Assembly (NCBI RefSeq): GCF_000380985.1
Contig: NZ_KB905703.1
Location: 1-64,000, forward strand
DNA: 64,000 bases
Direction: 5' to 3'
Source: Proteiniphilum acetatigenes DSM 18083
Lineage (GTDB): Bacteria; Bacteroidota; Bacteroidia; Bacteroidales; Dysgonomonadaceae
Below the pieces are notes generated by a model. That model had not been told where the DNA came from. It ran no database searches and saw only the letters and a program-made list of their open reading frames with translations. Position numbers and translations under genes: made by a program. Shown here piece after piece: positions 25,700-35,484 of the stretch (position 1 is its first letter; every line of letters starts with the position of its first letter).

Positions 25700-28600
25700 A
25701 TGAATGCGCAATCATCAAATAAATCCAGCTCTCAATTTCTCAAAACAGATGGAGGAAAAACCGAATCCAATGCGATAGAAGTACCATCCATTTCATTACC
25801 CAAAGGTGGTGGTGCCATAAAAGGAATTGATGAAAAATTTTCTGTGAATGCTGTAAATGGAACTGCTTCATTTTCCATTCCACTTCCATTCTCTCCGGCG
25901 AGGGGTGATTCTCCTACTTTAGATTTATTTTATAACTCAGGGTCGGGCAATAGTATTTTTGGTTTGGGTTGGAACTTGAGTGTAGGCTCAATCAAGCGTA
26001 AAACAGATAAAGAATTGCCTCAGTATCTTGACTCCATAGATTCGGATACATTCTTGTTTTCAGAGGCAGAGGACCTGGTGCCGGAATTTAAAAAGAATCC
26101 TGATGGAACTTTTACTGTGGATGCTGATAACGAATACATCCTGAACGAAAGAAATTCGACAGATGGATTGTTCACTATCAGAAACTACAGACCACGTATA
26201 GAAGGTCTGTTTGCCCGTATAGAACGGTGGACGGAAAAATCAAATGGCAGGATCAGATGGCGCGTAATCACCCGGGAAAACAGAACCACTCTTTTCGGAT
26301 GGACGGACAATTCCATTTTATCTGATCCGGTTGATTCTTTGAAAATATATGAATGGCTACCTGAATTTGAGTTTGACGATAAAGGAAATTGTACGCATTA
26401 TCTCTATAAAAAAGAAGATGAAATTGGTTTTGATGAATCATTGTTACACAATCGTAACCGGCTGAAAGATGGTACCATTTCCTATACCAATCTGTATATA
26501 GATAAGGTATTGTATGGCAATAAAACACCTTACAGGCAATTTGGAGATGCCTTTCCTGATGAGACAGATTATTTATTTGAAACACTGTTTGATTACGGGA
26601 CAACCGATTATACTACGCAACACATAGATCAATTAAATCCATGGGATTTCAGACAGGATGCTTTCTCTGATTACAAAGCCGGATTTGAAATCCGTACAAC
26701 CCGGCTTTGCAAAAGGGTTTTATTGTTTCACCATTTCAAAGGAGCTAATGAATACGACGGACTTGTCCGGTCATTAAATTTTGAATACGACATTTCTTCC
26801 GGGCAGGATTTTACCTTTCTGAAATCCATTTCCTCATACGGATATATAAAAAAACCGGATGGTTCCTATTCCTATAAAAAATTTCCTCCCATGGAGTTTG
26901 AATACCAGAAGCATGAATGGAACAGTGAAATAAAAACTGTTTCACAGGAAGCGTTGATGCATGCTCCTACAGGTATAGAACATGCTCCTTATCAATTTGT
27001 AGATTTATACAATGAGGGACTTGCCGGTATTCTTTCAGAACAGGCAAATGGTTGGTATTACAAACATAATCTTGGTATCCGTAACAATGATGGTGAGGCG
27101 GAACTCATGTTCGAACAGGCGAAATTAGTTTCTCCCAAACCATCTTTCATGGGATTGGGCGGCCAGCTCCAATTGAACGATCTGGATGCGGATGGAGGTA
27201 AGCAATTGGTCAGTTTTGAGGAAGAACCACGGGGCTATTTTGAACTGGACGATGACAATGAATGGCAAGGATTACGTTCGTTTAAAGGGTTACCCAATAT
27301 TGATTTTGGTGATACCAATACCCGGATGCTCGACCTGAATGGTGACGGTAAACCCGAAGTAGTAATTTCAGAAGATACTGTTTTTACATGGTATGCATCC
27401 GAAGGCAGAGATGGTTTTACTACTGCACGAAAAACATCCAAACCTTTTGACGAAGAAGAAGGTCCGCATATTGTTTTTGCTGACGCTAAACAAACCATTT
27501 ACCTCGCCGATATGTCGGGTGATGGAATGACCGATATTCTGAGGATCCGGAATGGTGAAGTCTGCTACTGGCCCAATATAGGATATGGAAAATTCGGAGC
27601 CAAAGTAACAATGGACCAGGCTCCTGTTTTTGATCATCCTGATGCTTTCAATCCCGACTATGTAAGACTGGCAGATATTGATGGGTCAGGCACTTCGGAT
27701 ATTATTTACCTGGGAAAAAATAAATTCACCTGCTGGAAAAATTTAAGTGGAAACCAGTTTGACATTGCTCCGTTTGAAATCAATCCCTTTCCTGAAATTC
27801 ATCCGCAGTCCGCAATAACTGTGACTGATTTGTCAGGGAATGGAGTGGCATGCATTGTATGGTCAAGTCCTTTATCAAAAGATGCCAATGCTCCATTAAA
27901 ATACATCGATCTGATGAATAGTAAGAAACCGCATATCATGGTTTCTTATAAAAATAATCTGGGTAAAGAAGTATTATTGGAATATACACCCTCCACAAAA
28001 TTTTATATTGAAGATAAGCTTGCCGGAAAACCATGGGTAACCAAACTGCATTTTCCGGTGCACTGTATTTCGAAAACCATTATCGAGGATAAAATTTCGG
28101 GTTACCGCCTTGACAGTTCTTACAAATATCATCATGGGTATTATGACCATGGCGAACGGGAATTCCGCGGATTTGGCATGGTGGAACAAACCGATGCCGA
28201 GACCTTTGCACACTGGGTAAAACAAGATGCGACCAACATTACCGAACAAGCATTACATCAGGAACCTGTCGTTGTTAAAAACTGGTATCATACCGGAGCA
28301 TTTTTGAGAAATGACAGAATCCTCAATCAATATGAAAAAGATTACTGGTACAATGAATATGAAAAGGAATTCGGAATTATAACCCATCCTGAGATTGCCT
28401 TGCCCGATGCGCATCTTACGGTGCCCGAAGGGATGGATGTCTCATTAATTGACCAACTGACTGCGGATGAGTGGCGGGAAGCCCTGCGTGCATGTAAAGG
28501 TATGGATTTGCGTGTTGAAACCTTTGCTAAAGATGCCGTTCAATTTGGAAATACCATGGAAGCCCGTAAAAAAGAGTTGATTCCATTTTCGGCAGCTACC

Positions 28601-31600
28601 CATAATTGTGTGATAGAACTATTGCAGCCACGAGGCAAAAACAAACATGCCGTTTTTGTTGTAAAGGAAAGCGAAGCTATTACGTATAGCTATGAACGCA
28701 ATCCCGACGATCCGAGGATCGAGCATGATCTGAATATCCGGTTAGACGAATACGGTAATATATTGGAAGCTGCATCGGTAGTTTATCCCCGGTTAAACCC
28801 CGATTCTTCGCTTCCAGTCGAAACGCAGCAGGAACAAAGTAAAACGGTTATCATATATAGCCATAACCAATTTACCAATGATGTTCCGGGTGAAAACACA
28901 CATCGTTTGAGGATGTCATCCGAAGTAAAAACGTATGAATTGAAAGGCGTAGCAAAATCGGGAGTCTATTATATACCGGCAGACTTTACCGACATTCTTT
29001 CGGATGTGAATTCAGACACAGCTTTTTATCATGAGTTTAACAAACCGTTAACCTCAGGAAAAGCACAAAAAAGATTGATTGAACATGTCCGCACTATTTA
29101 TTATCGAAATAACTTAACCGGAACTTTGCCATTGCATCATCTGGAATCTTTGGCACTTCCTTATGAAAGCTATCAATTGGCCTACACTCCTGAGTTGATA
29201 ACAGATATTTTTGGCACAAAGGTGGATGCGGGAATTCTTGCTGAAGGTAGATTTACACATAGTGAAGGAGATGATAATTGGTGGATCCGATCCGGTACAA
29301 TTCAATTTAAAGCATCATCAGAAAGTCAGACGGATGCGCAGGATCGTTTCTATTGTCCGGTCTCTTATACAGATCCATACGGAGCTGTAACCAAAGTAAA
29401 GTACTATGGTTCCTATTTCCTTTTTATAGAAGAAACCGAAGATGTATTGGGTAATAAAGCCAGGGTTGATGCATTTAACTTCCGTACGCTTTCTTCCCGA
29501 AGGATGAAAGATATCAACGGCAATTTATCTGAGGCTGTTGTGGATGAACTGGGCCTGGTGAAGGCGGTGGCAGTGATGGGAAAAGGCAATGAGGCAGATG
29601 ACCTCTCCGGCTTTTCTGAAATTACAGACGCTGCAGAATTAACAGCTATTTTCAATTTTCTCCAATCTTCCGATTCCACACAACTCACCGGTTCAGGAAA
29701 GAATTTGTTGAATCATGCTTCTTCGAGATTTGTATATGACTTTGAAGCTTATATTAATCACGGTAAACCTGCTGTAGTGGCAGCTATTATACGGGAGCAA
29801 CATTTTCAGCAGCTTTCTGATTCTCCCGTTCAGATGGTTTTCGAATATTCCAACGGCATGGGCGAAGTGATCATGAAAAAAGTGCAGGCGGCTCCCGGAA
29901 AAGCAAAACAGGTTACTGTAAATCCTGATGATTCAATTTCAGTGTCTGAAATAGATACCGCTTCCCTCAATCCCAGACAACTTCGTTGGATAGGCGATGG
30001 CAGAACCATCAAAAACAACAAAGACAATGCTGTCAAACAATATGAACCCTATTTTTCAGTAGACTGGGGATACGAAGACTATAAAGAATTGGTAGAAACA
30101 GGTGTAACACCGGTAATGTACTACGATGCGCCAGGCAGGCTGATTAAGACCGAAATACCCGATGGCACCTTCTCCAAAGTGGAATTTGATTCATGGAAAC
30201 AAATTATTTATGATGCCAACGATACAATTCTGGAATCATCATGGTACAACAACCGTACAAACCGTCTTATCGATGCTGCACTCATAACGGAAGGCAAAGA
30301 TCCGGGCCGGGAAAAAATGGCTGCCGATAAAGCCGCCAAACATGCAAACACACCCGGTATACTGCATTTCGACACCCTGGGCAGGCCGGTCCTCTCTGTT
30401 GAGCACAATAAAAATACAGCTACAGACGCTGATGAATTTTACCTCACCCGGGTTTATCTGGACACGGAAGGTAACCTGCGCTCCGTTACTGATGCCCGGG
30501 GAAATATTGTCATGCAATACAAGTATGATATGCTCGGCAACTTAGTATATCAAAACAGTATGGATGCCGGACAGAGGTGGCTACTCACAAATATTCTGGG
30601 CAATCCGCTTCGGACCTGGGATGAAAGAAACCACGAGTTTCAATATTTTTATGATGTAGCGCAACGTCCCACATATAGCAAGGTAATAGGGGGTGATGGA
30701 TCTACTCCGCTTGATCACATTTTCGACAGGATAGTATATGGAGAAAGTCTTTTGACAACAAACCGAAGTAACGAAATGACCCTGCAAACCAGAAATATTT
30801 TAGGTCAGGTTATCCAACACTATGATACCGGAGGATTGGTTGATACTCCTGACTTCAACTTTAAAGGGCAGCCTTTAGCCACGACGCGTAAATTATTCAG
30901 AAAATACAAAGAGATAGCCAACTGGATTGATGCTAATTTGGGGAATGAACTGGAACCCGAAGAATTCAAATTCATCACACAAACCGATGCTTTGGGAAGA
31001 ATTACCCGACAAACGGCACCGGATGGCAGCATCATTACCCCTTCTTACAATGAAGCCGGTTTGCTGAATGGAGAAAGTGTGGTGCATCCCACTTACGCAA
31101 TCCCATCTGTTTATATCAAAGATATAGACTACAATGAGAAAGGACAACGGAATAAAATCATCTACGGCAATGATGTAAGCACAAAATTTTATTACGATAA
31201 AGAGACTTTCCGACTCAAACGGCTGGAGAGCAAGCGGCTAAGTGGTGACCCCCTGCAGGATTGGTATTATACGTATGATGCTGTGGGGAACATTACGCAC
31301 GTGGAGGATAAAAATATTCCGGTATTATTTTTTAATAATCAAAAAATTACAGGAGTTTCTACTTATACTTATGATGCCCTATACCGGTTAACTGAAGCCA
31401 CCGGCAGGGAAAATAATGCCGCTTTAAATTTCGGCGATTGCGACAACTGGAACGACAATCCCTTTATGCACAGCATGAGCCCGGGTGATCCGATGGCGGT
31501 ACGGAACTATGCACAGAGCTATCAATATGATGAAGTGGGTAATATCATGCAGATGAAACACCTCGCAGCAGGTGGTAACTGGACAAGAAGATATGAATAC

Positions 31601-33430
31601 GAACCTACCAATAACCGGCTCAAAAGCACACATATAGGAGACAATGCCAATCCTGCCGATTATACAAAATACCGCCACCATGCAAAGCATGGGTATATGG
31701 AGGAACTGCCCCATCTTGAACAAATTGAATGGAATTTTAAAGAAGAAGTGGTACGCACTACCAGGCAACATTGCACGGATGATACTATTCCTGTAATGAC
31801 CTACTATCAATACGATGACGGCGGCCAGCGTATCCGTAAGATTACCGAAAACCAGGCCGCACCGGGAAATATGCCTGCCAAAAAAGAGGAACGCATTTAT
31901 ATAGAGGGTTACGAACACTATAAAAAGTATACAGGTACACATGCGGGATTGGAAAGGGTAAGCCTGGGACTGATGGATGAGGATCACCGCTTTGTCATGA
32001 TTGAAACCCGAAATGATGTGGATGATGGAACGGAAAAACACTTGATTCGTTATCAGCTACACAATCTCTTAGGTTCTGCCGCCTTGGAGTTGGATGATAA
32101 AGCACAGGTTATCAGCTATGAAGAGTACCATCCTTATGGTACTACGGCATATCAGGCTAAAAATGCGACCATAAAATCTGCTGCCAAGCGCTACCGCTAC
32201 ACTGGTATGGAACGCGATGAAGAAACCGGCCTGGAATACCATAGTGCCAGGTATTATCTGCCGTGGCTAGGCAGGTGGTTGAGTCCAGACCCGATCGGGA
32301 TTGGGGATGGGGTAAATGTATATGGGTATGTGAAAAATAATCCGATAAATAACTTTGATTTAGACGGAAAACAATCCCAAAGAGTAATTGTAACAGAATC
32401 TCAATTACAGACATTTTCACCACAAGTTGTGCAACAATTAATTGTTGCAGGAGGAGGTACTCCTGGTCCATGTTATGCGAATCCAACATACGAACAACGG
32501 CAAGCAGATATCAATATCTTGAGGAATATTTTGAGGGCTGGTAATATGTACGATCCAACTTTTGCTCCTCCTATGCCTACAGCTGCGGAAGTAGAGCGAC
32601 GCAATAATGAACAAATTTGCGTAGCAGATTCCAGAGGTATGGGCTATTGTGGTCCCCGATATATTGTTGAAGGCCAAAGACGAAGAGCAGATTTTGGTTA
32701 TAAGTTGGAAGTCGGAGAAAATATCAGAGGAGGAATATTTGGTGCCATCGGCTATGGTTTAGGAGGAGATAGAGGTTCTTATGTGGGCGCCGCTTTTGAC
32801 GGATTAGCTTCGGCTGCTGCCGGAACTGCCCGTGGTAGGAGCGATATGAGAAGTGTCAGGCCATCCACCCCCTCCAGACCGGTTCCTGCCGAAGTCAGAC
32901 CCTCCAGACCTGCTACACCTGCTGCTCCTGTAAGGCCTGCTGCTTCTCCAGGGTCTGGTACACCAGGCACACCAAGAGATACCAGGCCTTATTCATCACA
33001 ACGAATGAGACAACAGCTTGAAGAGCGTTATGGCAGAGAAAACGTTACTTCCACCACAGTTCCACCATCTACCCATCGATCAGTAAGAAGAGCCCCCGTT
33101 GATGTGGGTGGAGGAAGAAGTGTGGGATTTGATGAAAGAGGACTTCCCGATTTTAGCCCATTTGCCGTAACGAGTGCAAGAGTCTCAAGAGGGAGCTATA
33201 GAGGCGAAATGAGAGCCGCTACCAGACAGCTTAGGGAAGCTCTGGCAAGAGGTGAAAGTGTGGGCGTAACTTTTACACCTGCGCAGTTACGTGCAATTAG
33301 AGCCGGAAGATCAACAATACCAGGATATCGCTGGCATCATGTTTCCGGAGGAGAACTTCAACTCATTCCTGCTCGTATTCATGATGCTGTACCACATATT
33401 GGTAGCGGGGCAATGAGACATGGGCGCTAA
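25700..33430 (+). CDS. Tc toxin TcB-TcC fusion with C-terminal WHH-type nuclease
   Basis: A 2576-residue fusion of the Tc cocoon subunits. Residues about 25-330 are the SpvB domain (GIDEKFSVNAVNGTASFSIP, GLGWNLSVGSIKRKTD). About 480-690 carry VCBS/FG-GAP-like beta-propeller motifs (LDLNGDGKPEVV, YLADMSGDGMTDILRI). The TcB-middle region and many RHS/YD repeats follow. The RHS core at 2164-2224 (RYRYTGMERDEETGLEYHSA, LPWLGRWLSPDPIG) ends in DLDGK and marks the self-cleavage boundary of TcC proteins. Residues 2225-2576 are the variable effector: a Gly/Ala-rich stretch, a Pro/Arg/Ser-rich linker, and a terminal GYRWHHVSGGELQLIPARIH with W2545, H2546, H2547, H2561 and H2566, matching the WHH family of HNH/endonuclease VII. 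The effector is therefore predicted to cut DNA. No signal peptide is seen. Confidence 0.88.
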   Translation: MNAQSSNKSSSQFLKTDGGKTESNAIEVPSISLPKGGGAIKGIDEKFSVNAVNGTASFSIPLPFSPARGDSPTLDLFYNSGSGNSIFGLGWNLSVGSIKRKTDKELPQYLDSIDSDTFLFSEAEDLVPEFKKNPDGTFTVDADNEYILNERNSTDGLFTIRNYRPRIEGLFARIERWTEKSNGRIRWRVITRENRTTLFGWTDNSILSDPVDSLKIYEWLPEFEFDDKGNCTHYLYKKEDEIGFDESLLHNRNRLKDGTISYTNLYIDKVLYGNKTPYRQFGDAFPDETDYLFETLFDYGTTDYTTQHIDQLNPWDFRQDAFSDYKAGFEIRTTRLCKRVLLFHHFKGANEYDGLVRSLNFEYDISSGQDFTFLKSISSYGYIKKPDGSYSYKKFPPMEFEYQKHEWNSEIKTVSQEALMHAPTGIEHAPYQFVDLYNEGLAGILSEQANGWYYKHNLGIRNNDGEAELMFEQAKLVSPKPSFMGLGGQLQLNDLDADGGKQLVSFEEEPRGYFELDDDNEWQGLRSFKGLPNIDFGDTNTRMLDLNGDGKPEVVISEDTVFTWYASEGRDGFTTARKTSKPFDEEEGPHIVFADAKQTIYLADMSGDGMTDILRIRNGEVCYWPNIGYGKFGAKVTMDQAPVFDHPDAFNPDYVRLADIDGSGTSDIIYLGKNKFTCWKNLSGNQFDIAPFEINPFPEIHPQSAITVTDLSGNGVACIVWSSPLSKDANAPLKYIDLMNSKKPHIMVSYKNNLGKEVLLEYTPSTKFYIEDKLAGKPWVTKLHFPVHCISKTIIEDKISGYRLDSSYKYHHGYYDHGEREFRGFGMVEQTDAETFAHWVKQDATNITEQALHQEPVVVKNWYHTGAFLRNDRILNQYEKDYWYNEYEKEFGIITHPEIALPDAHLTVPEGMDVSLIDQLTADEWREALRACKGMDLRVETFAKDAVQFGNTMEARKKELIPFSAATHNCVIELLQPRGKNKHAVFVVKESEAITYSYERNPDDPRIEHDLNIRLDEYGNILEAASVVYPRLNPDSSLPVETQQEQSKTVIIYSHNQFTNDVPGENTHRLRMSSEVKTYELKGVAKSGVYYIPADFTDILSDVNSDTAFYHEFNKPLTSGKAQKRLIEHVRTIYYRNNLTGTLPLHHLESLALPYESYQLAYTPELITDIFGTKVDAGILAEGRFTHSEGDDNWWIRSGTIQFKASSESQTDAQDRFYCPVSYTDPYGAVTKVKYYGSYFLFIEETEDVLGNKARVDAFNFRTLSSRRMKDINGNLSEAVVDELGLVKAVAVMGKGNEADDLSGFSEITDAAELTAIFNFLQSSDSTQLTGSGKNLLNHASSRFVYDFEAYINHGKPAVVAAIIREQHFQQLSDSPVQMVFEYSNGMGEVIMKKVQAAPGKAKQVTVNPDDSISVSEIDTASLNPRQLRWIGDGRTIKNNKDNAVKQYEPYFSVDWGYEDYKELVETGVTPVMYYDAPGRLIKTEIPDGTFSKVEFDSWKQIIYDANDTILESSWYNNRTNRLIDAALITEGKDPGREKMAADKAAKHANTPGILHFDTLGRPVLSVEHNKNTATDADEFYLTRVYLDTEGNLRSVTDARGNIVMQYKYDMLGNLVYQNSMDAGQRWLLTNILGNPLRTWDERNHEFQYFYDVAQRPTYSKVIGGDGSTPLDHIFDRIVYGESLLTTNRSNEMTLQTRNILGQVIQHYDTGGLVDTPDFNFKGQPLATTRKLFRKYKEIANWIDANLGNELEPEEFKFITQTDALGRITRQTAPDGSIITPSYNEAGLLNGESVVHPTYAIPSVYIKDIDYNEKGQRNKIIYGNDVSTKFYYDKETFRLKRLESKRLSGDPLQDWYYTYDAVGNITHVEDKNIPVLFFNNQKITGVSTYTYDALYRLTEATGRENNAALNFGDCDNWNDNPFMHSMSPGDPMAVRNYAQSYQYDEVGNIMQMKHLAAGGNWTRRYEYEPTNNRLKSTHIGDNANPADYTKYRHHAKHGYMEELPHLEQIEWNFKEEVVRTTRQHCTDDTIPVMTYYQYDDGGQRIRKITENQAAPGNMPAKKEERIYIEGYEHYKKYTGTHAGLERVSLGLMDEDHRFVMIETRNDVDDGTEKHLIRYQLHNLLGSAALELDDKAQVISYEEYHPYGTTAYQAKNATIKSAAKRYRYTGMERDEETGLEYHSARYYLPWLGRWLSPDPIGIGDGVNVYGYVKNNPINNFDLDGKQSQRVIVTESQLQTFSPQVVQQLIVAGGGTPGPCYANPTYEQRQADINILRNILRAGNMYDPTFAPPMPTAAEVERRNNEQICVADSRGMGYCGPRYIVEGQRRRADFGYKLEVGENIRGGIFGAIGYGLGGDRGSYVGAAFDGLASAAAGTARGRSDMRSVRPSTPSRPVPAEVRPSRPATPAAPVRPAASPGSGTPGTPRDTRPYSSQRMRQQLEERYGRENVTSTTVPPSTHRSVRRAPVDVGGGRSVGFDERGLPDFSPFAVTSARVSRGSYRGEMRAATRQLREALARGESVGVTFTPAQLRAIRAGRSTIPGYRWHHVSGGELQLIPARIHDAVPHIGSGAMRHGR

Positions 33431-33485
33431 TAACTGATAATGACAACAAATCAATGATTAAATAACGGATTAAAAAATTAAAATT

Positions 33486-35468
33486 ATGCCAGGACCAGCA
33501 TTACATCACATGATAGCAGACAGATTAAAAGCATTGATCTCTCTGAACGAAGGCCTGGGGTCAAAAATGACACCGGCTCAGTACACTGCGTTGCAAAATT
33601 TATTAGCAGACGACAAGAACCTGCCTTACCTCTTTTTTGGGTGCCAGGGACCAGATTATCTTTTTTTCAACACAAAAGATATGCCCGGACCAATTGGCGA
33701 TATGGCCGAATTTTATTTTGAAGTCGTGGATTTTATCGAAGACTTCAAACAAAAATTGCTTGCCGTAGTTCCCCAACCGATATTAGACGCTTTGGAAGCA
33801 TTTAGCGAGGCAGTGGACGAAATAATTGAAGATTCGGCTTTGCTGAGTGAGCTTCAACAAACGTTTAACGATATCAACCAGTTGCTGGACGGATTTTCTG
33901 CCACATTGATGACAATGGTGCAGAAATTTATCACCGATTTCAACCTGTTCGAAGTGTTTGACCATCCTTATCGTGACGGAGTACCCAATAAGAGCAGGCC
34001 ACCATTTTTGCAAAGTGATAAATGGTGGTGGTTCGATGCACTGCATTATCGCAAGACAGGCAAATTTGCAAAAGCGCTGTTGGATGCTACGGCCGGAGAT
34101 TTCTCCGATCCCAAGATCTTATATGCCTTGGGTTATCTTACTCATTATTGCGCTGATGTCGTAGGGCATCCCTACGTGAACCTGATTTCGGGAGGACCTT
34201 ACCGTTCGCACGCCCAACGCCACAAAACCGGCGAGAACTATCAGGATGTTTTCAATCTGCTGAATGCAACGGGAACTGATTGGAACCGCTCAAAACTGCA
34301 CGCTTTTTATAATTTTAATTTTGATGGGACCATTGATACCGAGAACGACAAACCGGATCCATTTACCGTATTGCCTGATGATCTGGCTGAAATGATCGCT
34401 GAAGCCATCAATAAAGTATACCAGGAAGATGGTGATCCCGAACCGGAATATGGCCCTGAAATATCGGCAGGTGATGTAAACAATGCCTATCGTATTTATT
34501 ATAAATGGCTCAGGAGTTCTACCGACACAGGCACCATTCCCGAACCGGTACCCTATTCATTCTCAAAGGAGATAAGGGAAGTCTGGGAAAAGACAGTGGA
34601 TAATCTTGGCGATGCCGGTGATTTTCTTGAAGATGCCATTGACAATGCCGGAAGTTTTGGCATCCTGAGTATTTTCATCATCCTGGCCGCATTGGTGATT
34701 GCAGCGGTAATGGCAGCGGCTGCCATCGCAGATGGTATTGCCGGCGCCATTACTACCCTCGGAACGTCAACCATACGTGCTGCTGCTTGTCTGATTTACG
34801 AACAGGTCTACAATGCCTATCAGAATTTCAGGCTTGGTGTGGCACTAAATGGATTGGCTTTCCCGATGAAAGAGCATCTGAATGATCCCAGGCTTACTCA
34901 GTTCGCCAATCCGTCAAATATTGACCCCACCGGTGTCAACGCCTTGCCGTTTGTACCTCATCTGCCTTTGCTGAAATTTATGCCTGCCACTTTTGAAGAT
35001 ACCTTGTTCAATATGGAACGTCATTTAATTTATCCTGTTACTCAAAATGAAAAAGGCGCTGTAATGGGGACACTCAACAGCTACCTGACTGAATCATCGT
35101 TACATTACGCTTTTGGCAGAATACCTTTTCAGCCAAAAGACATTCTTGACCGCTTGCAAGGGTTGACTCCCGATGTGAATCCCATACATAACGACGACGG
35201 CACCCGCCTGAAAAGTTTACTGATGGAAAAAGCCAGTTTAGGGAATGCAATGGATCTGATTGAAAAAACATTTGAACGTTTTGCCGATAAAGAAGATTTG
35301 ATCGATTTTAACCTGGACGGGGACAGAGGCTATTCCTATCTATGCTGGACGCAAAAGCAAACGAGCTCTACTGATGCTCCTGATTATCCCGAAAAATTAA
35401 AAGTAAATGTACCCGGTGGAGATCCTTCGGATGATAATATCAATGTGGATTTAAGATTTATAAAATAA
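33486..35468 (+). CDS. Zinc-dependent phospholipase C family protein in Tc locus
   Basis: A 660-residue protein whose first 260 residues fit the zinc-dependent phospholipase C family: MPGPALHHMIADRL at the start (H7/H8), FFGCQGPDYLFF near residue 52, YLTHYCADVVGHPYVN (H220, D224, H228) and YRSHAQRHKTGENYQD (H242, H246, E250). These are the positions where the family places its metal ligands. Residues about 390-425 form a long hydrophobic, Ala/Ile-rich segment (ILSIFIILAALVIAAVMAAA) that could insert in a membrane. The rest is not recognised. No secretion signal is seen. It lies 55 bases after the TcB-TcC gene and 16 before the next, so it belongs to the toxin operon. A membrane-damaging partner or second effector is inferred; enzymatic activity is not shown. 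Confidence 0.72.
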   Translation: MPGPALHHMIADRLKALISLNEGLGSKMTPAQYTALQNLLADDKNLPYLFFGCQGPDYLFFNTKDMPGPIGDMAEFYFEVVDFIEDFKQKLLAVVPQPILDALEAFSEAVDEIIEDSALLSELQQTFNDINQLLDGFSATLMTMVQKFITDFNLFEVFDHPYRDGVPNKSRPPFLQSDKWWWFDALHYRKTGKFAKALLDATAGDFSDPKILYALGYLTHYCADVVGHPYVNLISGGPYRSHAQRHKTGENYQDVFNLLNATGTDWNRSKLHAFYNFNFDGTIDTENDKPDPFTVLPDDLAEMIAEAINKVYQEDGDPEPEYGPEISAGDVNNAYRIYYKWLRSSTDTGTIPEPVPYSFSKEIREVWEKTVDNLGDAGDFLEDAIDNAGSFGILSIFIILAALVIAAVMAAAAIADGIAGAITTLGTSTIRAAACLIYEQVYNAYQNFRLGVALNGLAFPMKEHLNDPRLTQFANPSNIDPTGVNALPFVPHLPLLKFMPATFEDTLFNMERHLIYPVTQNEKGAVMGTLNSYLTESSLHYAFGRIPFQPKDILDRLQGLTPDVNPIHNDDGTRLKSLLMEKASLGNAMDLIEKTFERFADKEDLIDFNLDGDRGYSYLCWTQKQTSSTDAPDYPEKLKVNVPGGDPSDDNINVDLRFIK

Positions 35469-35484
35469 TAAAACATTCATAACT

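Noticed and set aside
32779-33480. A possible immunity gene for the WHH nuclease near the end of the TcB-TcC gene
   Set aside because: The gap after the toxin gene is only 55 bases and the opposite-strand frame is a shadow of the coding sequence. No SUKH, Imm or similar small gene is adjacent.
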